A stretch of DNA of 64,000 nt from Marichromatium purpuratum 984 (GCF_000224005.2 NZ_CP007031.1:1165501-1229500), one strand, 5' to 3'; shown: positions 44,297 to 51,974, counted from the first letter of the stretch. Notes: a model not told the origin generated them from the sequence alone. Numbers and translations are program-made.

Positions 44297-44332
44297 CAAG
44301 AGACCACTAGCCCGATAATATGATGGTCTCTT
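44293..44332 (+). promoter_or_regulatory. Consensus promoter of tRNA-Pro with overlapping inverted repeat
   Basis: TTGACA (44293-44298) and TAATAT (44316-44321) are 17 bases apart. A 9-bp perfect inverted repeat, AAGAGACCA (44298-44306) with TGGTCTCTT (44324-44332), brackets the -10 box and abuts the mature tRNA at 44335. The -35 overlaps the stop codon of the MerR gene. Confidence 0.75.
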
Positions 44333-44334
44333 CA

Positions 44335-44413
<79 letters not shown>

Positions 44414-44430
44414 ATAAAGCATCAGAATCA

Positions 44431-44463
44431 AGCGGCTACGTAGATTTACGTAGCCGCTTTTTT
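44431..44463. terminator. Terminator after tRNA-Pro, overlapping the int 3' end
   Basis: AGCGGCTACGTA (44431-44442) pairs perfectly with 44447-44458 over a 4-base loop and is followed by TTTTTT (44458-44463). The stem also encodes the last residues and stop of the integrase on the - strand, so tRNA transcription is stopped before running antisense through int. Confidence 0.85.
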
Positions 44464-45525
44464 CTTGCCTGCACCGTCGGTGTGCCGGATAGTGTGCGAA
44501 ACTGCTCGCACAGGGGTTTCGATCTTGGCGGCATATTCCGCCAGATGTTCGGGGGCGAGGTGGGCGTATTTCTGCACCATCCCCAGATCGCTCCAGCCGC
44601 CGAGCTCCTGCAGAACGTGCAGCGGGGTACCGCCCTGCACGTGCCAGCTCGCCCACGTGTGACGCAAGTCATGCCACCTGAAGTTCTCGATCCCGGCGCG
44701 CCTCAACGCTTTTCTCCACGCTCCCCCTCCCGCCTTGGCGACCGGCATCCACTTGATCTCGCCGTCCGCCGGGTCCGTCCGGCGAAAGACAAAGACTCGG
44801 CGGGGGTGTCGCCCTTGCCACCGGCGCAATACCAGTACGGCGTCGGTGTTGAGAGGGATGCCGATGGCGCGCCGAGCCTTGGCCTGATCGGCGTGAATCC
44901 AGGCGACTCGGCGTGCCAGGTCAACTTGGCTCCACTCGAGCCCCGTCACATTGGACTCACGCAATCCGGTCGATAGCGAGAAGCGCGCCATGTCCGCTAA
45001 ATGCTCCGGCAGCTCCGCGATCAATCGATCTGCCTCATCCCTGGTCAACCACCGTATGCGCTTCTGCGGCTCCGGCAAGAGGGGGATGGTAGGCGCGTGA
45101 TCGATCCACTCCCAATTGCGCTCGGCGCGCCGCAAGATCGCGTGCGCGACCGACAGCATCCGGTTGATCGTGGCGTTGCTGACGTTTGTCGCGCTGCGCG
45201 CCGCCGCCAACGCGCGCAGCTTGGAGCGGGTGATCTCGTCAAGCATCAGCCCTGCGAAATGCGGATCGATCCAGCGCAGGTGGTAGAGATCATCCTCGTG
45301 GCTGGCCTTGTGTGATGTCTCCTCGATCCATCGCACCACCGCCTCTTCCCAGCTCCGGCGTGGCTTCTCGCCCATGCGAGCGCGACGCCAGTGCTCGCCT
45401 TTCAGTTTCGCTTCGTACTCCTCTGCTGCTTTCTTGTCCGCGGTGCCAGTAGACTGGCGTATCTCTTTGCCGCCCGCCGTGAATCGACACCACCAGTATC
45501 GGCTGTTCTTCCTGCGGTAGAGCAT
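44446..45525 (-). CDS. int: Phage tyrosine integrase (359 aa)
   Basis: N-terminal arm/SAM-like domain (MLYRRKNSRYWWCRFTAGGKEIRQSTGT, common start of phage integrases), core-binding domain at about 55-150, and a catalytic domain with Arg189 (STGLRESN), His285 and Arg288 (WHDLRHT), Trp311 in the H/W position and nucleophile Tyr320 (VQKYAHLAP). All catalytic residues are present. It should recombine attP with the tRNA-Pro 3' end. Confidence 0.95.
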   Translation of the reverse strand: MLYRRKNSRYWWCRFTAGGKEIRQSTGTADKKAAEEYEAKLKGEHWRRARMGEKPRRSWEEAVVRWIEETSHKASHEDDLYHLRWIDPHFAGLMLDEITRSKLRALAAARSATNVSNATINRMLSVAHAILRRAERNWEWIDHAPTIPLLPEPQKRIRWLTRDEADRLIAELPEHLADMARFSLSTGLRESNVTGLEWSQVDLARRVAWIHADQAKARRAIGIPLNTDAVLVLRRWQGRHPRRVFVFRRTDPADGEIKWMPVAKAGGGAWRKALRRAGIENFRWHDLRHTWASWHVQGGTPLHVLQELGGWSDLGMVQKYAHLAPEHLAEYAAKIETPVRAVSHTIRHTDGAGKKKAAT

Positions 45526-45725
45526 CTCTCACTCCTCGGCTCCGCCGCTCGCGCTGCACGGTCAGCATAGTGACCGCGCAGCCAGTCGGCCAGATCATCG
45601 TCGATGAAGACCCAGTGCTTCCCCGGCTTCGCGCTCGGGATCTCGCCAGCGACAGCGCGCCGGCGCAGCGTCTCTGGGTGCATCCGCAGGAACTCTGCGG
45701 CCTCGTGCAGGTCGAGCGTCCTCAT
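45402..45725 (-). CDS. Excisionase-like helix-turn-helix protein (107 aa)
   Basis: MRTLDLHEAAEFLRMHPETLRRRAVAGEIPSAKPGKHWVFIDDDLADWLRGHY is a MerR/excisionase-type HTH. A variable tail with a CSTAGRTADTGGVDS segment and RRAAKRYASLLAP follows, a form recognisable in HTH genes next to phage integrases. The last 124 bases overlap the start of int in another frame; both N-terminal int and C-terminal HTH sequences look genuine. Likely recombination directionality factor. Confidence 0.8.
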   Translation of the reverse strand: MRTLDLHEAAEFLRMHPETLRRRAVAGEIPSAKPGKHWVFIDDDLADWLRGHYADRAARAAEPRSERCSTAGRTADTGGVDSRRAAKRYASLLAPRTRKQQRSTKRN

Positions 45726-45934
45726 CGCGACCACTCCAGGCTGCGCCACTCATGCCGCCCCGCTCGCACAGTTACCGACCGCACCCCGGGCCGCCGCGCC
45801 CGCCGCCGGCCGATCCAGCGCGCGACAGTATGGCGATCGGCGTCGACCGCATCGGCTGCAGCGCTGATGCTTGCGCCGTGCTCGACCAGGTCGCGGGCGC
45901 GACGGCGAGCGGTTTCGGGGTGTGGTGTACTCAT
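45722..45934 (-). CDS. Small helix-turn-helix protein (70 aa)
   Basis: [48 protein letters not shown] contains a helix-turn-helix of the Hin/transposase-resolvase kind. GGAG precedes the ATG at suitable spacing, and both ends form ATGA overlaps with neighbouring genes, strong evidence of a translated operon member. Role unknown. Confidence 0.65.
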   Translation of the reverse strand: MSTPHPETARRRARDLVEHGASISAAADAVDADRHTVARWIGRRRARRPGVRSVTVRAGRHEWRSLEWSR

Positions 45935-46191
45935 ACCGCCATCTCCATTTGCGCGTCGCGCCTCGGCCCGTACTGATACTCCAGACGCACTCCTCGCAGC
46001 GCCTCGACTGCGCTGGCTCTCTGGAGCCAGATCGATTTCAGCTTCCCGTTCCCCCCTAGATCCTCGCCCATGGCGAGCTGCGCGCGCGTTATGTGGACGC
46101 CGGCGTGGACGAGGCAGTCCATCGCAGCCTCGATCTCGCGGATGGCTGGGGCGTCGTCTGGCACGACAGGACCGTCTTTGCCCCAGCTCAT
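45931..46191 (-). CDS. Uncharacterised phage protein (86 aa)
   Basis: Not recognised. [31 protein letters not shown]..., soluble, mixed charge. Stop and start overlap the flanking genes (ATGA on both sides), so it is part of the same - strand transcript as rdgC. Confidence 0.6.
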   Translation of the reverse strand: MSWGKDGPVVPDDAPAIREIEAAMDCLVHAGVHITRAQLAMGEDLGGNGKLKSIWLQRASAVEALRGVRLEYQYGPRRDAQMEMAV

Positions 46192-47342
46192 CGCAGTCCA
46201 CCTCGCTCAGTCGCCCTTCCGTGCCGCCGCGCGACCTCCAGCGCCAAGACCTCGCGATTGCCATTGGTCTCGGCTGGGCCGACGATGCCACTGCACTCCA
46301 TCTCCTCGATCAGGCGCGCGGCGCGGTTGTAGCCGATCTTGAGCCGGCGCTGCACCCCGGAGATGGAGGCGTGGCGGGTCTCGGTGACGATCTGCACCGC
46401 CTCGTCGAGCAGCGGGTCGGCGGCCTCGGCGTCGCTGCCCCGCACCCTGCCGAGACCGAACACCGTCTCGAGCCGCGCGAGCAGGTTGCGCAGCTGCAGC
46501 GCGAACAGCGCGAACTCGGTCTCGAAGCGCACCGCCGGGTCCTCGATCTCGTCGTCGAGGGTATCGAGCAGCCCCTCGGTCATGCGCAGCCGCCTCAGAG
46601 ACAGGTCGTCGGCGAGGGTGAAGCTGAAGCGCTCGTCCCAGGTCAGCGCAAGCTTGACCGCGCGCTTGCCGGTGCGCAGGTGGGCGAGCGCCTCGTCGCT
46701 GGTGGGGTCGCCACCGCTGATCCGCACCACGTCGGCCTCGTCGCTGGGGTCGCGCAGCTCGCAGGCGTCGCCGACGGTGAAGTAGGCCGGGGCGGTGTCG
46801 TCGAGCAGCCAGCGCGAGAGCACCTCGGCGGGGTGCTCGCTCGTCGGTGCTGGCGGTCGTGCCGACAGGCCGCCCAGGGTCTCGCGCAGCAGCGAGACGA
46901 CATCCTCGGCCTGCTTCTCGGTGGCCGCGTCGATCACCATCCAGCCACTCTTGGTGTCGAGGTAGGCGAGGGTGCGGCGCGAGCGGGTGAAGGCGCGCGG
47001 CAGCATCTCGTCGACGATCTGCTCGCGCAGCCGACGCCGCTCGGTGCGCCCGACCTCGCGCGACTCGCCGGCCTCGATCTCACCGATACGCTCCTCCAGT
47101 GCCTCCTTTACCGCCGCCGTCGGCAGCAGACGCTCCTGCTTGCGCGCGCAGATCAGCAGACAGCCCTCGAGGGGGTGGACCAGTGCACCGCCGTCCTCGC
47201 CGAGCGGCGCGCTCCAGCCCATGGTCGCGGTCTCCAGCGGACCGCAGGGTCGGAACCGACGTCCGGCGAGCTGGGTCTCCAGCTCCTGACCGTCGATGCG
47301 GACGGGTTGCTCGAGACGATAGAGTCTGGCGTTCTTGAACAT
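46188..47342 (-). CDS. rdgC: RdgC recombination protein fused to a C-terminal FtsK gamma domain (384 aa)
   Basis: Residues 1-300 are Rdg[109 protein letters not shown]. RdgC forms a ring on duplex DNA and limits RecA. Residues about 309-367 (DNA 46242-46418) are an FtsK gamma winged helix: [47 protein letters not shown]. In FtsK this domain reads KOPS and contacts XerD. E. coli RdgC is about 303 aa and lacks it. AAGGAG precedes the start. It sits with recT and a recE-like gene in the phage recombination operon. Confidence 0.92.
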   Translation of the reverse strand: MFKNARLYRLEQPVRIDGQELETQLAGRRFRPCGPLETATMGWSAPLGEDGGALVHPLEGCLLICARKQERLLPTAAVKEALEERIGEIEAGESREVGRTERRRLREQIVDEMLPRAFTRSRRTLAYLDTKSGWMVIDAATEKQAEDVVSLLRETLGGLSARPPAPTSEHPAEVLSRWLLDDTAPAYFTVGDACELRDPSDEADVVRISGGDPTSDEALAHLRTGKRAVKLALTWDERFSFTLADDLSLRRLRMTEGLLDTLDDEIEDPAVRFETEFALFALQLRNLLARLETVFGLGRVRGSDAEAADPLLDEAVQIVTETRHASISGVQRRLKIGYNRAARLIEEMECSGIVGPAETNGNREVLALEVARRHGRATERGGLR

Positions 47343-47387
47343 GCGATCTCCTTGCCCGGCTTGGCGCCGGGCATGCTGGCAAATGCG

Positions 47388-48737
47388 TCAGAAGCGAACG
47401 GCTCGCGTCTCTAGGCTGTCGTCCAGTAGGTGGTCGTCCAGGTAGTTGCGCCGCTCGTGCTCGGCGCGCTCAATCTCGGCGCGATGACTGGGACCGATCG
47501 GGATCGTGCGCGACAGGTCGAGCCACTCGTCGATCGCGTCCACATCCTTGGCGGACGCGATACCGGTCAGGATGCGGTCGATGGTGAGCGGCGGCGCGGC
47601 AGATTGGTCCTGGCCCTGGTCCTGGCCGCTCTCGTCCGACGGCGGATTGGCGGTCGGGTCGCCCTCCTCATCCATCAGCTCCCGCTCGATCCGCTCGACA
47701 GTCATCGGGTCGACGCCGCGCTTGCGCCGCCACGACCCGTCGGCCGTGCGAGCCCGGCTCGACGAGTGGATGCGCTCATCCCAGGGGATGCCGCGGGCGT
47801 CGACGGCGTCGTCTCCGTCGCCGAGGCTGCCGTCGACCTCCTCCGGTGCCTGCTCTGAGGTGGTGCTCAGCGCGGCATTGCTTTGCGCTGAGGCCGCGTC
47901 AGCGCTGGTGCTGGGGCCGGTGCTGGAGTGGTGACCGGTGGTCGGCTTGAGGTTACCCCCCTCCGGCGTAACCGACGGCTGCTGGCCGCCTGCGATGGGG
48001 CTCTCGCGCTCGACGCTGGCCGCGAGATGAGTGTTAAGGTCAACCACCGTAGCGGCCACAGCGCGCTCCGGCAGCCGATCCTCATCTGCCTCGGCAGTCA
48101 TCGCATCTGCCATCTCGATCGACATCGGCAGGTACTTGAAGAGGCGGCGCATGACGGTCTTGCGTGCCATCTCGCTCCAATCGGTCACCCAGGGGCCGTT
48201 GCCTCCGGCCCGCGACCGCTTACGGACCGCCTCGACTTCAGCGCGCGTCATGACTTCGTATTGGATGCCGCCGTCACGCAGCTTGGCGACGGCGTAGACG
48301 TGCGTTACCTGGCCGGGGTCTTCGTCGGTACTGGGAATGTGGCGCAACTTCTCCTCAAGGCCGTACTCCAGCTCGAAGGTGTCGCGGGCATAGACCACGC
48401 GCGCGGTGATCGACTGGATCTCGCCGGAGCGACGCGCGAGCGCGATCATGCCGCGATAACCGATGATCAGCGTGCATTCAGTCTTGTAGGGGACGAGGTA
48501 GGCGTGCCCCATAGCCGAGCCGACTTCCAGGCCGAGCTGGCTCGCCTTGACGATCGCGCTCATGAGGCTGGTCGGGTTGCAATCCAGCAGCCTTGGATTC
48601 GTGCGCAGTTCGCCGAGCGCGACACGGCTCAGACGCTCGGCGGTCAAGTGCTTGGGCAGCGCCGCCGCGATGCTGTCGCGGTTCCTCTCCATCATCTGTG
48701 CGATGGTGGTGTAGTTCTGCTTCTGGGCAGGCAGCAT
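47388..48737 (-). CDS. recT: RecT-family single-strand annealing protein with long C-terminal tail (449 aa)
   Basis: RecT core at about 1-210: MLPAQKQNYTTIAQMMERNRDSIAAALPKHLTAERL, NPTSLMSAIVKASQLGLEV, HAYLVPYKTECTLIIGYRGMIALARRSG, WVTDWSEMARKTVMRRLFKYLP. Residues 215-449 are a low-complexity acidic/Ser/Pro tail containing the segment GIPWDERIHSSSRARTADGS followed by WRRKRGVDP, a motif seen in other phage DNA proteins. Usual RecT is about 270 aa. GAGGAGG precedes the ATG. It pairs with the nuclease encoded upstream. Confidence 0.92.
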   Translation of the reverse strand: MLPAQKQNYTTIAQMMERNRDSIAAALPKHLTAERLSRVALGELRTNPRLLDCNPTSLMSAIVKASQLGLEVGSAMGHAYLVPYKTECTLIIGYRGMIALARRSGEIQSITARVVYARDTFELEYGLEEKLRHIPSTDEDPGQVTHVYAVAKLRDGGIQYEVMTRAEVEAVRKRSRAGGNGPWVTDWSEMARKTVMRRLFKYLPMSIEMADAMTAEADEDRLPERAVAATVVDLNTHLAASVERESPIAGGQQPSVTPEGGNLKPTTGHHSSTGPSTSADAASAQSNAALSTTSEQAPEEVDGSLGDGDDAVDARGIPWDERIHSSSRARTADGSWRRKRGVDPMTVERIERELMDEEGDPTANPPSDESGQDQGQDQSAAPPLTIDRILTGIASAKDVDAIDEWLDLSRTIPIGPSHRAEIERAEHERRNYLDDHLLDDSLETRAVRF

Positions 48738-48749
48738 GTCAGGTCCTCC

Positions 48750-49586
48750 TCACAGCGCCCAGGGCGCCAGTTCAATGGGTGAAATCTCGGTCGGATAGCC
48801 GGGCCAGCTCCCGGTGTCGACGCACTCTCGGTATGCATCCATCGCGCGGCGGATGCGGACGCCCCCGGCGTGCAGCTCACGCTCGCCGAGCTGGTAGAGC
48901 GCGACGCCGTGCGGCGGCTCGCTCTCGACGACGATGAACACGAAAGTCCGCTCGCCGAGGCCGGTGGCGCGGGCCGCGTCGATGTAGTGCGCCGCCTGCA
49001 TGTGGTAGCGCCACTGCCCGACCGCACGACGGAAGCCTTGCTCACTGGCGTCGGCGGCGGTCTTGAGGTCGACGATCACCTGATGGCCGCCGCAGACCCA
49101 ATCAGCACGCGCCTTGCAGGAGACGCCGTCGCGCTCCCACAGCATCGTCACCTCGGGGTCACCATCGGCGAGCAGGGCGCGGGCGAACGGCTGGGCTATG
49201 ACGGCGTCGCGCATCGCCTGCGCTCGCGTCATCTGGTCGGCGGTCACCACCAGCAGTCCTCGCGCCTCGGCGTCAGCCTGGAACTCTGCCCACTCCGCCT
49301 TGCCTGCCTTCGTGCGCCGATCGACGACCGGCGCAACGGTGTACTCCTCAAGGTCTGGCGTCAGCGTGAGCGCATGCACCAGGGTGCCGAGCGCCTGAGC
49401 CTGGGTCGGTTTGTGCGGCGACTCGATCGCGTGCCGGTAGTGCATCGGGCTGCGCTCGATGAGCATCAGGCCGTGCGAGGAGATCGCAGGCAGTCGCAGA
49501 TAGGTTTCGAATGGGATGCCGTGATGCACGCCCAGCGGATACCCATCGACGCTGGCGTAATCCGCCGCCACAGCTACAGCACTCAC
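48750..49586 (-). CDS. RecE-like PD-(D/E)XK exonuclease (278 aa)
   Basis: HHGIPFETYLRLPAISSHGLMLIERSPMHYRHAI at the N-terminus is the RecE/exonuclease VIII nuclease-domain start; ALGTLVHALTLTP, CKARADWVCGGHQVIVDLKTAADAS (D and D-x-K active site) and QAAHYIDAARA follow. The GTG start at 49586 overlaps the previous stop (GTGA). It provides 5'-3' resection for RecT annealing. Confidence 0.88.
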   Translation of the reverse strand: MSAVAVAADYASVDGYPLGVHHGIPFETYLRLPAISSHGLMLIERSPMHYRHAIESPHKPTQAQALGTLVHALTLTPDLEEYTVAPVVDRRTKAGKAEWAEFQADAEARGLLVVTADQMTRAQAMRDAVIAQPFARALLADGDPEVTMLWERDGVSCKARADWVCGGHQVIVDLKTAADASEQGFRRAVGQWRYHMQAAHYIDAARATGLGERTFVFIVVESEPPHGVALYQLGERELHAGGVRIRRAMDAYRECVDTGSWPGYPTEISPIELAPWAL

Positions 49587-49702
49587 GCCCCACCTCCCGC
49601 CGCTAACGCGACCAGCAGCAGTGCGCCCACCAGCGTCGCGGCGACGCCAATACCCAACGCCCGATCAGCCCGGGCGAGCAGCTCCATCAGATCAGGCCGC
49701 AT
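49583..49702 (-). CDS. Small predicted membrane protein (39 aa)
   Basis: MRPDLMELLARADRALGIGV continuing into AATLVGALLLVALAAGGGA gives one hydrophobic helix with a charged N-terminal segment. GGGAGG precedes the ATG and its stop overlaps the next gene (GTGA). Too short for the usual gene callers; position in a tightly overlapping operon supports it. Confidence 0.6.
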   Translation of the reverse strand: MRPDLMELLARADRALGIGVAATLVGALLLVALAAGGGA

Positions 49703-50021
49703 CACGTGCCTCCCGCTCCACCCCATCAGGGATATCAGCCAGTAGTCGAGCGCACAGCTCGGTCACGCCCTGCAGTGCGGCAGCGCAGTGATAGACGCAG
49801 TCCTCGTCGAGGGCGCCGGCGGGTGCGACCTGGCGGGCGCGGTGCAGGCCGATGGCGATGTCGAGCGCCGAGACGATCTCGTCGCGCAGCGCAGGGATCG
49901 GCCAGCTCGACCGCGCGAACTCATCGCCGGCCTCGCTGCAGCCAGCCCGGTCGAGACACGCCTCGACGTCATCGTCGGCGTTGTGCCCGGCGATCATCCG
50001 CCGGAGATCGTCGATAGCCAT
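49692..50021 (-). CDS. Uncharacterised phage protein (109 aa)
   Basis: Not recognised. MAIDDLRRMIAGHNADDDVEACLDRAGCSEAG, then a helical ALRDEIVSALDIAIGLHRAR / CVYHCAAALQGVTELCARLL region with several cysteines. The ATG at 50021 is one base after the preceding stop; it overlaps the next small gene by 11 bases. Confidence 0.55.
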   Translation of the reverse strand: MAIDDLRRMIAGHNADDDVEACLDRAGCSEAGDEFARSSWPIPALRDEIVSALDIAIGLHRARQVAPAGALDEDCVYHCAAALQGVTELCARLLADIPDGVEREARDAA

Positions 50022-50022
50022 C

Positions 50023-50229
50023 TCAGGCCCTCCACGTGAGCCGCACGCCAGAGACGCGGGCGGCATGGTCGTTGGTTTCGCGCAGCCGCAGCCGCCGCGG
50101 ATCAGGCGCGCGATCGACGCGCACCGTGGGCCGCCCTGCGTGCGCCGTGGCTGCGATGACGCGGCAGCCGCAGCGAGCCGCCAATGCGCAGAGCGCGAGG
50201 GCGACGCGAGTGTCGTTGCGGGTGCTCAT
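50023..50229 (-). CDS. Small uncharacterised protein (68 aa)
   Basis: MSTRNDTRVALALCALAARCGCRVIAATAHAGRPTVRVDR..., basic, with an N-terminal Ala/Cys-rich hydrophobic stretch. GGAGG stands 8 bases before the ATG, and the start overlaps the stop of the next small gene. Function unknown. Confidence 0.5.
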   Translation of the reverse strand: MSTRNDTRVALALCALAARCGCRVIAATAHAGRPTVRVDRAPDPRRLRLRETNDHAARVSGVRLTWRA

Positions 50230-50327
50230 GACGTGAGCCTCCATGCTGCGATGGCGATAGCTACCTGCAGTGCGATCGAGCCGCCGAGCAGAAGCGCCCA
50301 AGTGGAGATCAGCTGCGGGCGACTCAT
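50226..50327 (-). CDS. Very small predicted membrane protein (33 aa)
   Basis: MSRPQLISTWALLLGGSIAL then QVAIAIAAWRLTS: a single membrane helix. It is bounded by ATGA overlaps at both ends, which makes it hard to dismiss as noise. Unknown function; tiny phage membrane proteins often act in superinfection exclusion or lysis control, but nothing here proves that. Confidence 0.5.
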   Translation of the reverse strand: MSRPQLISTWALLLGGSIALQVAIAIAAWRLTS

Positions 50328-50593
50328 GCCGCATCCCCTCCCGGTCGCCCCGGGCGCGACGGCGGCCAGCGACGCACCGGGCGGCGCAGCGGCAGGACGT
50401 TGTCACCGGCGGCCTGCGCCCGAGTGCGCGGCAGCGGCGGGAGCGCGGCGCGCTCGGCGTCGCTCAGCGCCCGGTCGATGGCGACGATGCCGCCTGCGCC
50501 GTCCTGGCGGACGTCGGCGCAGACCTCGCGCAGCCACGCGGCGATTTCGGCGGCGGAGCGCTGGTCTGCGACATGGATCGTGATCTTGGGCAT
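50324..50593 (-). CDS. Uncharacterised phage protein (89 aa)
   Basis: MPKITIHVADQRSAAEIAAWLREVCADVRQD... starts with a beta-strand/helix unit, then a basic Pro/Arg-rich tail. GGAGG lies before the ATG at 50593. Not recognised. The gene overlaps its downstream neighbour by ATGA. Confidence 0.55.
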   Translation of the reverse strand: MPKITIHVADQRSAAEIAAWLREVCADVRQDGAGGIVAIDRALSDAERAALPPLPRTRAQAAGDNVLPLRRPVRRWPPSRPGRPGGDAA

Positions 50594-50595
50594 GG

Positions 50596-51000
50596 CTACC
50601 TCCACGGGGTCTTCGGGGCGATCGGGGCGATCGGCCCGCGGAATTCGGCGCGGCGCGCCACGGAGTCAGTGCGCCGATACCGGCGCTCGCGAGCAGGGCT
50701 GTTACCGACGATCTCGATCCGCCCGGCCTCGCGCAGCGCACGGAGCGCGTGCTTGGCGCGAGCGGTCGTCGTGTCGGCGGCGTTCGCGAGCTCGGTGACG
50801 CTCATCGCGGATCCGTCGGCCAGCCGCCCGAGCAGTCGATCGGCCAGCGTGAGCGATGCCGGGCCGGTGGCCTCGGGCTGCGGGCGCACGGGTAGGCAGG
50901 TGATGCGCGCCGTGTGGGGCGGACGCCAGCCACTGCTCGCGTCCGGCAGGCGTGGGCGCAGCGGGCGCCAGGGTGCGTCGTGGGCTGGATGGATGCTCAT
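50596..51000 (-). CDS. Winged-helix DNA-binding protein (134 aa)
   Basis: Residues about 50-105, LADRLLGRLADGSAMSVTEL / ANAADTTTARAKHALRALREAGRIEIV, form a winged helix-turn-helix. The N-terminus is Pro-rich. Start overlaps the next gene's stop (ATGA). A regulator of the left operon or a replication accessory factor are both possible. Confidence 0.6.
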   Translation of the reverse strand: MSIHPAHDAPWRPLRPRLPDASSGWRPPHTARITCLPVRPQPEATGPASLTLADRLLGRLADGSAMSVTELANAADTTTARAKHALRALREAGRIEIVGNSPARERRYRRTDSVARRAEFRGPIAPIAPKTPWR

Positions 51001-51410
51001 GCTGCGGCCCTCCGGTCCAGCCGCTCGACCCGCTGATGCACCTCGGCGCGCAGCCGGTCGCGCAGCACCTCAACGCTGCGGGATAGCGCCGTGAGGTCGG
51101 CGTCGGTGAGTCGATCGACTCGCTCAGCCAGCAGCTCGACGCCGTCCATGGACTCGGTCAACTCGGCCTCGCAGCGCGGGCAGCGCCCGCAGCCAGCCTG
51201 CCAGCTGTACTCGGACACATGCCCGCAGACGCCGCAGATGGCTGCGTAGACGCCGTGGCCGATGTTGTAGATGGCGTGGTCGATGCCGACCGGGTAGTGC
51301 GGGCCGTCAGCGTTGGGCCATTGACGCAGCAACTCTTCTTCGGTGCTGATCTTGGCGAGCAGGTCGGACCTGTGGTCGTGCTCGGCGTAGGGGTTGTCGT
51401 CGGGGTGCAT
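50997..51410 (-). CDS. Zinc-ribbon phage protein (137 aa)
   Basis: The ATG at 51410 follows GAGGGAG. CGVCGH and CGRCPRC form a four-cysteine zinc ribbon at about 60-85, followed by a helical segment (ELLAERVDRLTDADLTALSRSVEVLRDRLRAEV). It is the first gene of the leftward transcript, immediately downstream of the operator-bearing promoter, the place of lambda N-like early genes; no antitermination function can be read from the sequence. Confidence 0.65.
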   Translation of the reverse strand: MHPDDNPYAEHDHRSDLLAKISTEEELLRQWPNADGPHYPVGIDHAIYNIGHGVYAAICGVCGHVSEYSWQAGCGRCPRCEAELTESMDGVELLAERVDRLTDADLTALSRSVEVLRDRLRAEVHQRVERLDRRAAA

Positions 51411-51454
51411 GGTGGTCTCCCTCGGTTGCTGCATTAGGTGCGGCTTCGAGACAG

Positions 51455-51483
51455 ATGTTAGTCATGCCTAATAATCAGGTCAA
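51455..51483 (-). promoter_or_regulatory. Leftward early promoter with internal operator
   Basis: On the - strand TTGACC (51478-51483) and TAACAT (51455-51460) are 17 bases apart. The operator TTAGGCATGACTAA (51458-51471 in reverse) lies over the spacer and -10. The rightward promoter at 52021-52049 has identical hexamers, spacing and nearly the same operator. This is the functional counterpart of lambda pL. Confidence 0.8.
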
Positions 51484-51518
51484 GAAAAAAGTTAGGCGGA
51501 ACGAATCACGCCTAACTT
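51483..51518 (-). terminator. Terminator of the repressor gene
   Basis: On the - strand, AAGTTAGGCG and CGCCTAACTT (10-bp perfect arms, 51489-51498 and 51509-51518, 10-base loop) are followed by TTTTTTC. The stem contains the operator core TTAGGC/GCCTAA, so it may double as a weak repressor-binding site. It separates the repressor gene from the leftward operon. Confidence 0.8.
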
Positions 51519-51536
51519 CGATGGATTAGCGAGCAA

Positions 51537-51974
51537 TCAACCGGCTGCCCTACGGTTCTCCAGAAGCTCCTTCAAGAGCCGGTCGTAGTACGATTTTTTC
51601 TCACCAAGATCATGCACGAGCTGGTCGACCTCGCTTTGCGGGAAGCCCTCCAGCAGCCTGATGATCGCTTGGTATTTCGCCGGCAGTTCCGATAGTCGCG
51701 GATCGTCTCCCGGGTCGTTCGCGGGGGTTGCTGGTGGTTGCTCGTGTCGGGGCTGCTCTTCCATCTCTCCGCGTCCATATAGCAGCCACTCCTGGCGTAT
51801 GTGCAGATAGCTGCACACCCGAACAAGGTTCTCGCCCTTCAGGTTCTTGATGCCGCCATGCAACCAGCCGTGCACCGTTGGCGGCTTGACGCCGACGGCG
51901 CGTGAGAGCTCTGCCGGCGACTTTTCGCGCGCAGCTAGGGCGTCTCGGAGGCGGTCATTCCAAGTCGTTTTCAT
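51537..51974 (-). CDS. cI: Phage repressor, CI-like HTH protein without protease domain (145 aa)
   Basis: The ATG at 51974 gives MKTTWNDRLRDALAAREKSPAELSRAVGVKPPTVHGWLHGGIKNLKGENLVRVCSYLHIRQEWLLYGRG, a full HTH_3/XRE domain. The C-terminal half is acidic and Pro-rich and ends in a helical segment (SEVDQLVHDLGEKKSYYDRLLKELLENRR); there is no S24 autocleavage domain, so RecA-driven self-cleavage is not expected. It lies between the two operator-bearing promoters. No Shine-Dalgarno is visible, as in lambda cI made from pRM. Confidence 0.85.
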   Translation of the reverse strand: MKTTWNDRLRDALAAREKSPAELSRAVGVKPPTVHGWLHGGIKNLKGENLVRVCSYLHIRQEWLLYGRGEMEEQPRHEQPPATPANDPGDDPRLSELPAKYQAIIRLLEGFPQSEVDQLVHDLGEKKSYYDRLLKELLENRRAAG

